NCBI RefSeq assembly: GCF_001613805.1
Contig: NZ_LPVY01000002.1
Span: 186,001 to 250,000 of the forward strand
Reading direction: 5' to 3'
Origin: Thalassospira lucentensis
GTDB lineage: Bacteria; Pseudomonadota; Alphaproteobacteria; Rhodospirillales; Thalassospiraceae
Length of the DNA: 64,000 nt
Part shown: positions 38,185 to 47,724 of the stretch, one piece after another
Numbering within the stretch: position 1 is the stretch's first letter
Layout: every line of letters starts with the position of its first letter
Notes under the pieces: generated by a model
Database searches by the model: none
What the model was told of the DNA's origin: nothing
Seen by the model: the letters and a program-made list of their open reading frames with translations, nothing else
Made by a program: the position numbers and the translations under genes

Positions 38185-38664
38185 TTACTGTTTGGTTGGT
38201 GGCCCACCCATAAGTGCGCCAACCGCCATCAGGGTCAGCTTGGCACGCAGTTCCGGGTCAAGCTTGTCTAGGTCTTCCTGCTTGGTGCGCATCGCGCTGA
38301 GCGCCTCGGATATCAGCTTGGCACGCTGATCATCGGCTGCGCTCGGCATCCGGCTTTTCTTTTTGCCGATCTTGGCATCGGCTTCTTCCAGTGCCTTCAG
38401 GATCGCTGTCTGCGGATCACTTGATGATTCTGTCAGGGTCTCGGCCAGGGCCTGGGCCCGGGCCTCGTCAAAGGACATGCCGCTTTCCTGATAGGCCATC
38501 GCCCGGTCTTCGATCCGGCGTGCCTGTTTGGCCTGGGCAGCGGTGCGGGCGGCCATATCGGGATCATTCAATTGCAGGGACTGCGCATCGCTATAGGCCT
38601 TCAGGGCCTCCCGTCCGCGTTTTCCAACGAAAACGCGCAGCAGCGTCTCCTTTAGCATTCCCAT
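38185..38664 (-). CDS. Hypothetical helical protein
   Basis: A 159-residue soluble, charged, Ala/Gln/Lys-rich protein, probably all helical. It starts MGMLKETLLRVFVGKRGREALKAYSDAQSL and ends with a hydrophobic helix LTLMAVGALMGGPP. No known motif. Codon use matches the flanking genes, which supports it being real. Confidence 0.65.
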   Translation of the reverse strand: MGMLKETLLRVFVGKRGREALKAYSDAQSLQLNDPDMAARTAAQAKQARRIEDRAMAYQESGMSFDEARAQALAETLTESSSDPQTAILKALEEADAKIGKKKSRMPSAADDQRAKLISEALSAMRTKQEDLDKLDPELRAKLTLMAVGALMGGPPTKQ

Positions 38665-38783
38665 TCATCATTCCCGCTATGGTTTGATTGCCTTTACCGC
38701 AAGACAACCATTATGCCCCCAAAGGGTTTCAAAATCATTGCTTCAAATCCGCCGGAACGCGCCAGAACCACGATACCGGTCCG

Positions 38784-39245
38784 TTATATATGTTGCGCAA
38801 CCCGGTCTTCTTCAATCTCAAGGATGTACCCGACCAGCGCTTCGCAATCCTCTGTGCCCAGGTGTTCAAGATCAAAGATAAAATCAACATTGTCGCGCGC
38901 CGGATCGTCGGTTTTTCCGACGATGCCGAATTTGATATATTCCGCATCAAGAGCGGCCAGCGACGATATCACATCGGCGACCCCCACCCGGTCTTCAGCC
39001 GTCAGTGACAAGCGGATCAGGACCAGAATATCGGCATCGCAATCAACCGCCTGACGGGCAATCGATTGTGCGTCGGAATTTTTCGGTGCAATATCAACGT
39101 CAAACCCGCCATCGGCAAACAGGGTTGCGACATGCTTGTGATGGGATTCTTCCGCCGAAGATGCCGTCGCCAAAAGCAATCTGGGATGTCGGCCTTCCAT
39201 TTCGGCAAAACGGGCAAGATTGGTCGCAAGTTCAGGAGACGTCAT
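38784..39245 (-). CDS. Cobalamin-binding-domain-like protein (degenerate)
   Basis: A 153-residue protein with the Rossmann-like pattern of B12-binding domains of mutases: HPRLLLATASSAEESHHKHVATLFADGGFDVDIAP, then AQSIARQAVDCDADILVLIRLSLTAEDR. The cobalamin motif DxHxxG appears as ESHHKH, keeping the His but not Asp or Gly. It is not attached to a mutase and may have lost B12. ATG 39245 is used rather than the upstream extension to 39302. Confidence 0.6.
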   Translation of the reverse strand: MTSPELATNLARFAEMEGRHPRLLLATASSAEESHHKHVATLFADGGFDVDIAPKNSDAQSIARQAVDCDADILVLIRLSLTAEDRVGVADVISSLAALDAEYIKFGIVGKTDDPARDNVDFIFDLEHLGTEDCEALVGYILEIEEDRVAQHI

Positions 39246-39381
39246 AACACCTCGCAGAAATAATCTGTCCGGGGGCGGACAATTGGCAGCCCAGTATCCC
39301 AATGATATTCTGGAACTTCAAGCATTGCCGCGAGTTTTTCTGCATCGCTTCGCGCAAATGCGATATGCCCGAATTCGCTGC

Positions 39382-40044
39382 TCAGCCGCCCATTGTGGCT
39401 AAGGGATCAACTCCGATCACATGGGGATGAGCCCACAGGATGACGATATAAAGTCCGATCCCCAACACGATATCGCGCCAGCCAAACGCCCCCTTGGCAA
39501 TTCCCGTCAGGTCAAACCGCCGAGTCCCGTCAAGGATTGCCTTATATTCCGCATCATCCATATGTCGGACGCGGATTTTTTCCATCCGCCAGAACCCCGC
39601 AATGGCAAAAACCGTCGCCCCGCCAAAGAACATGAACGCCACCAAATCGCCATTGGGCAGGATATGACCAAGCCCCCACAACATCATGCCCAAAAGCAAC
39701 GGATGGCGCGTAAACCGGTTGATCCCGGGATGTGCCGGATCAAAGCCCATTTTTCGTCCGATCGACAGCGGACAGGGTTGAATAATTGCCGTTGCCCACA
39801 AAATACAGGCGGGCAGCATCAGTGTTATTGTCACGTGATTTTGCCAGATTTCGTAGGGCCAGAGCGCAATGAAGTCTGCATTCTGCACTTCATAAATCAC
39901 CCATCCCAACAGGAACAGCGACGTGATCGAGAACGTTACGATATAGGCCCTATGACCGATCCTTGCCGTGATCGCGCCACGCAAAAGACCGGGCACGATA
40001 TGCCCTGCCATAAAGACCACAACCGAAACGAAAAACCATGTCAA
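39382..40044 (-). CDS. NnrU-family membrane protein
   Basis: A 220-residue inner-membrane protein with about six helices and motifs of the NnrU family (GINRFTRHPLLLGMMLWGLGHILPNGD), which is related to isoprenylcysteine methyltransferase-like proteins. First described with denitrification genes, but widespread; no nitrite or nitric-oxide reductase genes are here. Function unproven. Confidence 0.85.
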   Translation of the reverse strand: MTWFFVSVVVFMAGHIVPGLLRGAITARIGHRAYIVTFSITSLFLLGWVIYEVQNADFIALWPYEIWQNHVTITLMLPACILWATAIIQPCPLSIGRKMGFDPAHPGINRFTRHPLLLGMMLWGLGHILPNGDLVAFMFFGGATVFAIAGFWRMEKIRVRHMDDAEYKAILDGTRRFDLTGIAKGAFGWRDIVLGIGLYIVILWAHPHVIGVDPLATMGG

Positions 40045-40268
40045 ATGACGATCTCCCCTTTACATTGACGCGCTGTCATGCAAATTGCGCATCTTTCCGC
40101 GTGCGCAAAGCCGGTCGGCAAACTGGTCCGGAATGGCCCGAAATGGCTAAGACCCTTGCGCCGCGTGATATTAGCGGATACGTCTGTATCCCTGTTTGAC
40201 TTCGGACAATAAGCACCTGCCTATGGATTTTCCACCGGGCAGACAAAGAAACACGGAATATACTCGAA

Positions 40269-40709
40269 ATGAGCTGGACGCCGGAAAAGATTGAATTGCT
40301 GACCTCGCTCTGGAATCAGGGCTGGACCACAGCACGCATCGGTGAAGAACTGGGTGTTGGCAAAAACGCCGTCGTCGGCAAGGCTCACCGCCTTGGCCTG
40401 CCCAAGCGCCCCTCCCCGATCCAGCGTCGCGCCGAAGAAAGCGAGCCGAAAAAGGCCCCCGCACCCAAGGTACAAAGCAAAGGCATCAGTATCTTTGATC
40501 TGGGTGTCGGCATGTGCCGTTGGCCGTTTGGCGACCCGGGCGATGAAGATTTCCATTTCTGCGGCAAAAAAATTGTGCCCGGCAAACCCTATTGTGACGA
40601 GCATTGCGCTGCCGCTTATCTGAACGGGAAAAACCCGCGCGAAGATGGCCCGCGGAACGTTCCGGGCCGCCCGAATGCACCGCATATGTCGCACGGCGCA
40701 AAAAAATAA
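40269..40709 (+). CDS. gcrA: Cell-cycle regulator GcrA
   Basis: A 146-residue transcription factor that, in Caulobacter, works with sigma-70 at CcrM-methylated GANTC promoters. The N-terminal HTH is intact (MSWTPEKIELLTSLWNQGWTTARIGEELG, VGKAHRLGLPKR) and the C-terminal zinc-like domain shows CRWPFGDPGDEDFHFCG and PYCDEHCAAAY. It is a single gene followed by a strong hairpin. Strong evidence that the host is an alphaproteobacterium. Confidence 0.96.
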   Translation: MSWTPEKIELLTSLWNQGWTTARIGEELGVGKNAVVGKAHRLGLPKRPSPIQRRAEESEPKKAPAPKVQSKGISIFDLGVGMCRWPFGDPGDEDFHFCGKKIVPGKPYCDEHCAAAYLNGKNPREDGPRNVPGRPNAPHMSHGAKK

Positions 40710-40754
40710 CGGTTTTCCGCTGGTCGACCTGACCGGCCAGTAAAGCACCGAATG

Positions 40755-40792
40755 AAAAAGCCGCCCGTCGAAAGAGGGCGGCTTTTTCTTTT
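40755..40792. terminator. Bidirectional terminator between gcrA and cpdB
   Basis: AAAAAGCCGCCC/GGGCGGCTTTTT, a perfect 12-bp stem with a 9-base loop and T tracts on both strands. Serves the convergent genes on either side. Confidence 0.92.
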
Positions 40793-40806
40793 GCGATTAG
40801 GCGATC

Positions 40807-42789
40807 CTATTTAGACTGAAGGACATATTGGGCAAAGCCCGCCTCATCCTCGCCGACAAAGCTGATATTGTCGGGCGCATTCAGGGCCGACGATGCCTTG
40901 GGGCTCGTCACGAACGTTACCTTGGATGCCTCACCTATTGGTGCCAGGCTCCAGTTGCCATCGGCCTTCGGATCGATTTCCTGTTCCTCAAGGATGTAAT
41001 TCGCCAGAACCGTTCGGTTTTCATCCGGGGCTTCGATAATGATGGTCGATCCGTCCAGTCCCGGGAAATTACCGCCGCCGCTTGCGCGGTAATTGTTGGT
41101 CGCCACAACAAAATCCTGATCATCGGCAACTGGCTTGCCATCATAGGTCAGGTTGATAATGCGGTGCGCATCCTTGTTCACCACTTCGCCCGATGCGTTA
41201 TAGCGCGCGGGCTGTGTCACATCGATCTGGTAATTGACCCCGTCGATGACATCAAAGTTATAGGTCGGGAATGTCTCGTTGATCAGCGGCTGTTCTTCAG
41301 TGCTGTTCGGATCGATCTGATTGAACTGCACGGCCGACATTTCAAGCCATTCACGCACCTGCGCACCATCAAGCAGCACCGCGCGCAACGTATTGGGATA
41401 GATATAAAGATCAGCAACGTTTTTAAGCGCGATCTTGCCTTGCGGGATATCGGTGAAATATTCCGGGCCGCCACGGCCACCGGCCTTGAAGGGGGCACCG
41501 GCCGACAGGATCGGCATGCCGTCATATTCCGATCCCTTCAGGATGCGTTCCAGATACCATTTCTGCGCATTGGTCACGATCTGGATCGACGGATCATCGG
41601 CCACCAGCGCAAAGAAGCTGTTGATCGGCGTTGCTGTCGTACCGACACCTTCGCGCATATAGGCAATTGTCGCCTCATGCTCTTCTTTCACCGCCTCGAT
41701 CACTTCCGGATCGGCATCGACCAGCGGCGTGATATCGCGCCCTTCGCGGTGATAGATCGGACGTGCTTCCGAAAGGCTGTCTGTCACCTTCCATTCACCG
41801 GCATCATTGACCGAAAGCGTCAGATCAATAACGCCAAGATGGCTACCCCAAAAGCCCGGCATGACGGCAGCCACACCATTGATCGTCCCCTTGGCAAGGT
41901 CAACACCATCAATATCGGCATAGGTATCGGACGGGAAAACCGTATGCGCATGGCCAAACAGGATGGCATCAATGCCGTCAACCTCACTCAGGTAAAAGGT
42001 CGCGTTTTCCTCCATGCCTTCGCGCGCCAGAGTCGACAGACCGGAATGCGGCACCGCAATCACGATATCCGCACCCTTTTCACGCATTTCCGGCACATAT
42101 TTTCTGGCCATGTCGACGATGTCTTTGGTCACGACATGGCCTTCGAGATTGGCCTTGTCCCACTGCATGATCTGCGGCGGGACGAACCCGATCACGCCGA
42201 CCTTTGCCTTGTGCTTTTTGCCGTCGCTATCGGTAAATTCACGATCAAGGATCACATAAGGCTGGAAATACGGTTTGTCATTTTCTGCATCAGCGTCACC
42301 GTCATCGGCAAAGACATTGGCACTGACATAGGGGAACTTGGCGCCTGAAAGACTTTTGCCAAGAAAATCGAGACCATAGTTGAATTCGTGATTGCCGATA
42401 TTGGCCGCGTCATAACCCAGCAGGTTCATCGCCTTGTAGACCGGGTGGACCTCGCCCTCTTTCAGGCCGTGGCGCTTGGCCATGTAATCGCCAAGCGGGT
42501 TGCCCTGGATCAGGTCACCATTATCAATCAGAACGACATTTTCCGCTTCGCCCCGGGCATTTTTCAACAGGGTCGCGACCTTCGCCAGACCAACAGTGTC
42601 AGACTCGCCGTCGCGATAATAATCATAATTGACCAGATGCGTATGGATATCGGTGGTTTCCAGAATGCGCAGCGATACCGTGCTGTCGGCCAATGCCGTA
42701 CCACTGGCAAGCGCCACGGTCAGGGATAAAACAGATCCCGCAAGGACACGACCGACAAAGGTGCGACTGATCGGACGAAAATGTGACAT
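40807..42789 (-). CDS. cpdB: Periplasmic 2',3'-cyclic-nucleotide 2'-phosphodiesterase/3'-nucleotidase
   Basis: A 660-residue calcineurin-like phosphoesterase that salvages nucleotides in the periplasm. Signal peptide (ends near SGTALA), metal-binding motifs TTDIHTHL, LIDNGDLIQGNPLGDY, IGNHEFNYG, HSGLS and GHAHTVFP, and a C-terminal 5'-nucleotidase domain (from about 400; NTLRAVLLDGAQVREWLEMS, NNYRASGGGNFPGL). The frame extends to 42903; AGGAAC before ATG 42789 sets the start. Length fits E. coli CpdB. Confidence 0.93.
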   Translation of the reverse strand: MSHFRPISRTFVGRVLAGSVLSLTVALASGTALADSTVSLRILETTDIHTHLVNYDYYRDGESDTVGLAKVATLLKNARGEAENVVLIDNGDLIQGNPLGDYMAKRHGLKEGEVHPVYKAMNLLGYDAANIGNHEFNYGLDFLGKSLSGAKFPYVSANVFADDGDADAENDKPYFQPYVILDREFTDSDGKKHKAKVGVIGFVPPQIMQWDKANLEGHVVTKDIVDMARKYVPEMREKGADIVIAVPHSGLSTLAREGMEENATFYLSEVDGIDAILFGHAHTVFPSDTYADIDGVDLAKGTINGVAAVMPGFWGSHLGVIDLTLSVNDAGEWKVTDSLSEARPIYHREGRDITPLVDADPEVIEAVKEEHEATIAYMREGVGTTATPINSFFALVADDPSIQIVTNAQKWYLERILKGSEYDGMPILSAGAPFKAGGRGGPEYFTDIPQGKIALKNVADLYIYPNTLRAVLLDGAQVREWLEMSAVQFNQIDPNSTEEQPLINETFPTYNFDVIDGVNYQIDVTQPARYNASGEVVNKDAHRIINLTYDGKPVADDQDFVVATNNYRASGGGNFPGLDGSTIIIEAPDENRTVLANYILEEQEIDPKADGNWSLAPIGEASKVTFVTSPKASSALNAPDNISFVGEDEAGFAQYVLQSK

Positions 42790-42884
42790 GTGACTGGTTC
42801 CTGTTGAAGCGATGCTCATGCTCGAATTTATTATTGTTCGTTTGGTAAGGTTTTGAAGATTTTGCGAAAATACCAAGGCAAACA

Positions 42885-42921
42885 CAAACAAAAACACCCG
42901 CATAGGATGTGCGGGTGTTTT
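42885..42921 (-). terminator. Terminator of the MFS gene at 42958-44244
   Basis: Perfect 12-bp stem AAAACACCCGCA/TGCGGGTGTTTT with a 7-base loop; on the minus strand it is followed by TGTTTGTGTTTG. Lies upstream of the cpdB start. Confidence 0.85.
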
Positions 42922-42957
42922 CAGGATTGAAATTCTGCGCCAGGACGGAACCGCTTT

Positions 42958-44244
42958 CTACTCCGCCGGCCGCAACATCGGCTGGTGGGATTTGTACCCC
43001 ATCACCACCTCGTTCCCCGGTTCCGGATCGTGGGGCACATTCAGCGCCAGGATCAGCGAAACCGCCGCCATCGCCGCCCCTGACAGGAATACCGCCGATG
43101 GCGATATAAGCCACAACATCCCGAACGCCACCGGGATAAACACCGCGGCAATATGGTTGATCGTAAAACTGACACCGGCTGTCGATGAAATATCGGCCGG
43201 ATCGGCGATCTTCTGGAAATAGGTTTTGATCGCAATCGCCATCGCAAAGAACAGATGATCGATGACATAAAGCGCCCCGGCCAGCTTGTCGTTTTCGACA
43301 AAGGCATAAGACACAAAAACAATGAACAGACCGATATATTCAAATGTCAGCGCCTTGCGTTCACCCCATTTGCCAATCAGTTTCCCGATCTTGGGTGCCA
43401 GAACCATATTGATCGCATGGTTTAACAGGAACAGAAGCGTGATGGTTGCGGCGTCATAACCAAACTTCTCGACCATCAGGAACCCGGCAAACACCGTGAA
43501 AATCTGGCGGCGCGCCCCACTCATGAAGGTCAGCGCGTAATAAAGCCAGTAACGTTTGCGCAGGATCAGCTTCTTGGTCTGCGGGTGGGCATCGGCAAAT
43601 TTCGGAAACGCCATCCATGCAAATACAGCGGCGATAACCGTCAAGGCCCCGCCAAACAGATACACATACCGGTATTCAACATTCAGCAATTCCAGCATCG
43701 CCCAGACAATGCCAAACATCACCAGCGATGCGACCGATTTCGCCGAAAGCTGCCGGCCCATCACCATCGCGGTGCGTTCCTTTTTCACCCATTGCAACGA
43801 CAATGCCTGCTGCATGGTTTCAAAATAATGGAACCCGATCGACATCAGAACCGTCGTGCAATAAAGCCCGACGACGGTGGGGAAATAGCCAGAAATCGCC
43901 ACCCCGATGCCCAGCACCAGAAGCGAGATCAGCGCAAAGGTCTGCTCGCGCAGGATGATCAGCACAAAAATCGCGGTAAAGGCCATAAAACCCGGAATTT
44001 CACGCAACGACTGCAAAATCCCGATCTCGCGGCCGGTAAAATCCGCCATCTCGACCGAAAAGTTGTTCAAAAGCGCCATCCAGGTCGAAAATGACAGCGG
44101 CATCGCCGCCGCCATGAAAATCAGCAGCACCTCTGGGTTGCGCCATCCCTTGTGCGCAACAGCCGCACCCGACAGATCGGGATTGCCCGGTACCTCGATG
44201 GGCGCGGCGTGGGTGCTTGTTTCCGGTGGTAAATCCTTGGACAT
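42958..44244 (-). CDS. MFS transporter
   Basis: A 428-residue inner-membrane protein with about twelve helices. It contains FHYFETMQQALSLQWVKKERTAMVMGRQLSAKS between helices 4 and 6 and a long cytoplasmic N-terminal tail. The substrate is not evident. It is divergent from an AraC regulator across 138 bases, an arrangement that usually means the regulator controls the transporter. ATG 44244 follows GGGGAGA; an upstream in-frame start at 44259 is less likely. Confidence 0.85.
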   Translation of the reverse strand: MSKDLPPETSTHAAPIEVPGNPDLSGAAVAHKGWRNPEVLLIFMAAAMPLSFSTWMALLNNFSVEMADFTGREIGILQSLREIPGFMAFTAIFVLIILREQTFALISLLVLGIGVAISGYFPTVVGLYCTTVLMSIGFHYFETMQQALSLQWVKKERTAMVMGRQLSAKSVASLVMFGIVWAMLELLNVEYRYVYLFGGALTVIAAVFAWMAFPKFADAHPQTKKLILRKRYWLYYALTFMSGARRQIFTVFAGFLMVEKFGYDAATITLLFLLNHAINMVLAPKIGKLIGKWGERKALTFEYIGLFIVFVSYAFVENDKLAGALYVIDHLFFAMAIAIKTYFQKIADPADISSTAGVSFTINHIAAVFIPVAFGMLWLISPSAVFLSGAAMAAVSLILALNVPHDPEPGNEVVMGYKSHQPMLRPAE

Positions 44245-44294
44245 GATGTCTCCCCGCACGGAACCGGTGGCAATCGGGGCACGTGCTTTTATCT

Positions 44295-44317
44295 GTTTGA
44301 TTGGAATGTCTTCAAAC
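44295..44317. promoter_or_regulatory. Inverted repeat between the MFS and AraC genes
   Basis: GTTTGA (44295-44300) and TCAAAC (44312-44317) flank an 11-base spacer in the divergent gap. Possible regulator site; short arms. Confidence 0.3.
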
Positions 44318-44382
44318 TAGCGTTGCGGCATACGTCTGTCTTGCGATAATCTGCCATCATATATTGCAAACAGGACATTCTC

Positions 44383-45174
44383 ATGGATGGATCACGGGAT
44401 ATCTCGAAATATGCGCAACATTCCCGTCCCCGGCCCGATCATTTGCCCCGCCCGGTTTATGTCCGCATGAGCGACCTTCCCGCCGGTTACAGTATCGGCG
44501 CGCACAGTCACGACTGGCATCAACTGATTTTTGCCATCGAAGGTACCATGACCGTCACCACCGCGGCTGGCATCTGGGTTGTCCCACCCCAGCGTGCGGT
44601 CTGGGTGCCGCCCGGTGTTGAACATGCCGTCGCCCATGCCACCTTCACCCGTGCGCGCCATATCTATATCGATAAAAATGCGCCGGTCGATTTGCCCGAT
44701 CGCTGCACCGTGCTGGAAGTAAGCCCGCTTCTGCGCGAACTGATCCGGGCCGCGACCGAAATCCCGATTGAATATGACGAAGCCGGTTCGGATGGTCGGC
44801 TGATCCGCGTGCTGCTTGATCAGCTAAAACCACCCAGAAACGATAACCTGCATCTACCCGCTCCCAAGGACGTGCGTCTGGCGCGTATTTGCGAACAGTT
44901 GCAGGCCAATCCGTCCGATAACCGGACTCTTGATGAATGGTCACGTGATTGCGGTGCGTCGTCACGCACCTTGGCCCGGCTGTTTCAACGCGAAACCGGC
45001 ATGCCGTTTCGCGACTGGCGGCAAAAGCTGCGCCTGCTTTACGCGCTTGAAAAACTGGCTCATCATCGACCGGTTACCGAAGTTGCCCTTGATCTCGGCT
45101 ATGAAAACACCTCGGCCTTTATTGCAATGTTTCGTAAGGCAACCGGCAAAACACCGGGTGGATATTACCGGTAA
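44383..45174 (+). CDS. AraC-family regulator with cupin sensor
   Basis: A 263-residue regulator. The N-terminal cupin (about 30-105; SIGAHSHDWHQLIFAIEGTMTV, VWVPPGVEHAV) senses a ligand, and two HTH motifs fill the C-terminus (about 165-263; RTLDEWSRDCGASSRTLARLF, TEVALDLGYENTSAFIAMFRKATGKTPGGYYR). This is the NimR/YeaM type that commonly controls an adjacent exporter, here the divergent MFS gene. Confidence 0.9.
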   Translation: MDGSRDISKYAQHSRPRPDHLPRPVYVRMSDLPAGYSIGAHSHDWHQLIFAIEGTMTVTTAAGIWVVPPQRAVWVPPGVEHAVAHATFTRARHIYIDKNAPVDLPDRCTVLEVSPLLRELIRAATEIPIEYDEAGSDGRLIRVLLDQLKPPRNDNLHLPAPKDVRLARICEQLQANPSDNRTLDEWSRDCGASSRTLARLFQRETGMPFRDWRQKLRLLYALEKLAHHRPVTEVALDLGYENTSAFIAMFRKATGKTPGGYYR

Positions 45175-45203
45175 CACAAAAACAACTCAGCAGGAGGAAA
45201 TAC

Positions 45204-45563
45204 ATGAGCGAGAAATCATATACCGGCGGCTGCCAGTGCGGTGCCGTGCGCTATGCGGTCGACAAACTCGATCTTGACCACACCATCACCTGCAATTGTT
45301 CACGCTGCCAGAAACTTGGATCGGTCCTGGCCTTCACGCCGCGCGATAATTTCGTGCTGAAATCAGGCGAAAGCAATCTGACCGAATATCTGTTCAATGC
45401 CAGAAAGATCAGTCACCAGTTTTGCAAAACCTGCGGCATCCAAAGCTTCGCTTATGGCGAAATGCCCGACGGTGCCAAAATGGCCGCCATCAACGTCAAC
45501 TGCCTTGACGATGTCGACCCGCGCAGCCTGACCCCGCATCATGTCGATGGCAAAGATCACTAA
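45204..45563 (+). CDS. GFA (CENP-V) zinc-domain protein
   Basis: A 119-residue GFA-domain protein with cysteine pairs GGCQCGAVRY, CNCSRCQKLGS and FCKTCGIQSF that bind two zincs. The family includes the glutathione-dependent formaldehyde-activating enzyme, but most members have no proven activity. AGGAGGAAATAC before the ATG is a strong ribosome binding site. It probably shares the AraC transcript (29-base gap). A second member lies at 58303. Confidence 0.9.
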   Translation: MSEKSYTGGCQCGAVRYAVDKLDLDHTITCNCSRCQKLGSVLAFTPRDNFVLKSGESNLTEYLFNARKISHQFCKTCGIQSFAYGEMPDGAKMAAINVNCLDDVDPRSLTPHHVDGKDH

Positions 45564-45582
45564 TAGCCCACTCACAATCCTC

Positions 45583-45602
45583 ATTCCCGCGAAGGCGGAA
45601 AT
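45583..45602. repeat. REP-like palindrome remnant
   Basis: ATTCCCGC-gaag-GCGGAAAT, one mismatch from a perfect dyad. It resembles the ATTCCCGCGAAGGCGGGAAT short repeats dispersed between genes in many proteobacteria. It lies in the gap between two genes. Confidence 0.55.
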
Positions 45603-45770
45603 CCAGGCGGCAGCGCAGGAACACATGACAAGTTGGTTTATCGACTATCCGCGATCCCAACATCGACCACTGAGTTTCGCTCCACCCTGATATGAAAAAA
45701 ACTCAGTATTTCACACGGCTTATTCGGGTTACTGCTTGATTGGCGGGACATCCTTCCCGCGGAATGCAGG

Positions 45771-46706
45771 ATGATCCCGAAAATGGGCAGTGTATGGTCC
45801 GGGATCGGCTTGCGGCTTGCCGCCACCGGTCTGTTTGCAGTGATGAGTTTGTTTGTGCGTCTGGCCTCGTTCGAGGCACCGGTCGGGCAAATCATGTTCT
45901 GGCGAAGCTCCGTCGCCCTGATCCCTATTGTCCTGTATCTGATGTGGCGCCGCCAGTTTCCGCGTGGCCTTCGCACCGCCCGCCCGTTCGGTCATCTTAA
46001 ACGCAGCACATTCGGCCTTGTGTCGATGTTCTTTTCGTTCCTGTCGCTCGCCTATCTGCCGCTGGCCCTTGCCACCGCACTTGGCTTCCTTGCCCCACTT
46101 CTGGTGTTGCCGGTCGCGATGATCATGTTGCGCGAAAAGCCCGGCATGGCGGTCTTCACCGCGACCTTTGCCGGATTTGGTGGCGTGTTTCTGATGCTGT
46201 GGCCAACATTCTCGACACCGGGCATTGATACCGGCGTTCTGATCGGCATTGGAGCCGGTCTTGCCATGGCAGTCACCACCGCCTTTGCCAAGGTCCAGAT
46301 CAAGGCCCTGACCAGTACCGAATCATCGGGCACGATTGCATTTTATTTTGCCGTGATCTGTTCGCTTGGCGGGTTGCTGACCCTGCCGTTTGGCTGGGCC
46401 GATCCATCGCCTGAAATCCTGATGTGGCTGATCGGGGCAGGGTTGACCGGGGGGCTCGCCCATATCTTCATGACCGAGGCACTAGCACGCGCCCCCGCTT
46501 CGACGCTCGCGGCATTCGAATATACCGCAATGATCTGGGCGTTGTTGCTGGATGTGACGGTGTTTGGTCTGCTGCCCGAACCGGTTTCCCTGTTTGGTGC
46601 CTTCCTGATCGTAATGGCAGCGGCCATCGTGATGTTTGGTGATCGGCTCGGTGTGCCGGTCCCCAAACCCGATATCGCCGCGGCACAGGCCAAGCAGGCG
46701 GAATAA
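45771..46706 (+). CDS. DMT-superfamily (EamA) transporter
   Basis: A 311-residue inner-membrane protein with ten helices in two EamA repeats (about 10-145 and 155-290). Motifs such as MFWRSSVALIPIVLY and AHIFMTEALARAPASTLAAFEYTAMIWA are typical of RhaT/S-adenosylmethionine-uptake-like members. The substrate is unknown; metabolite export is common. ATG 45783 (residue 5) is an equally possible start, with AGGA nine bases before it. Confidence 0.88.
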   Translation: MIPKMGSVWSGIGLRLAATGLFAVMSLFVRLASFEAPVGQIMFWRSSVALIPIVLYLMWRRQFPRGLRTARPFGHLKRSTFGLVSMFFSFLSLAYLPLALATALGFLAPLLVLPVAMIMLREKPGMAVFTATFAGFGGVFLMLWPTFSTPGIDTGVLIGIGAGLAMAVTTAFAKVQIKALTSTESSGTIAFYFAVICSLGGLLTLPFGWADPSPEILMWLIGAGLTGGLAHIFMTEALARAPASTLAAFEYTAMIWALLLDVTVFGLLPEPVSLFGAFLIVMAAAIVMFGDRLGVPVPKPDIAAAQAKQAE

Positions 46707-46752
46707 CGCGGACAATCCGGAAAATGACCGGTCGACTCACCGGATGCCGGGA

Positions 46753-47643
46753 TCAATCCCGGCGTTCGCGCAACTTCGTCATCGCATGCAGTGCAAGATT
46801 GGTCGGTGTTGCAATGCCAAGCTCCGTCCCCTTGCGCACGATATAACCGTTCAGGAAATCGATCTCGCTGGTTTTGCCGCGCGCCAGATCCTGTGCGGTG
46901 GATGAATATTGCCCCGGCATGGTTTCGGCGATCTTTTCAATCGCGCCCCAGATGTCACCGGGCACTATCACCCCGCATCCCTTGGCAACCGCAAGGCATT
47001 CATCAACCGCATTGCGCATGACATCCCAAATACCTTCGCCCTGCACCAGCGCACCGTAGGGCATCTGCGATATTGCCGATAACGCGTTATAGGCACAGTT
47101 CAAAATCATCTTGGCCCAAAGTGCACCTTCGGCATTATCGGAAATCTCAACCGGGATATGTGCCGGGCGCAAGGTCTCGGCGACTTTTTCACTTTGCACA
47201 GACGTTCCGATCACCAGTTCGCCGCGCCCATGATGTTTGACATGCCCAGGACCTTCCATGCTGGTCGCGACATAGACCACCGTCGGGATCACCGGCATGC
47301 CGATCACGGCGGATAACCGTTCGGCATTATCAACCCCGTTCTGAAGACTCATGACGATGGTATCAGGGGTCAGAAACGGCTTGATCTGTGCCCCGGCATC
47401 GCTGGTATCGGTCGATTTGACACAGAACAGAACCAGACCTGCACCGGCAATCGCGCTGGCGTCCGAACTGGCGCTCATTTCGATATACTGCTGTGTTCCA
47501 CCAAATTCCAAAAGCAGTCCGTCGCGATTGATGGCATCAACATGGGCAGGCCGCCCGATCAGGGTCACATCATGCCCGGCACGCGCCAGCATGGCCCCGT
47601 AATAACAGCCAACAGCCCCCGCCCCCATTACCGCGATTTTCAT
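46753..47643 (-). CDS. Ketopantoate reductase family protein
   Basis: A 296-residue NADPH-dependent reductase, usually making pantoate for CoA synthesis. Rossmann motif GAGAVGCYYGA at 7-17, VKSTDT near 76, LQNGVDN near 100 and catalytic Lys in EGALWAKMILNCAYNALSA. Many genomes have several paralogs with other 2-keto acid substrates, so panE is possible but not certain. No pan genes are adjacent. Confidence 0.88.
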   Translation of the reverse strand: MKIAVMGAGAVGCYYGAMLARAGHDVTLIGRPAHVDAINRDGLLLEFGGTQQYIEMSASSDASAIAGAGLVLFCVKSTDTSDAGAQIKPFLTPDTIVMSLQNGVDNAERLSAVIGMPVIPTVVYVATSMEGPGHVKHHGRGELVIGTSVQSEKVAETLRPAHIPVEISDNAEGALWAKMILNCAYNALSAISQMPYGALVQGEGIWDVMRNAVDECLAVAKGCGVIVPGDIWGAIEKIAETMPGQYSSTAQDLARGKTSEIDFLNGYIVRKGTELGIATPTNLALHAMTKLRERRD

Positions 47644-47724
47644 GTCCGATATCCTGCATTGAATGAATGTTGCTGCCGTTACCTTTTCATACCGGCGGGC
47701 ATTCTGCCAAGCAGGAAGGTGGCA

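Noticed and set aside
40828-42348. 506-codon open frame antisense to cpdB
   Set aside because: Shadow of a well-supported nucleotidase; composition is typical of antisense frames in GC-rich DNA.
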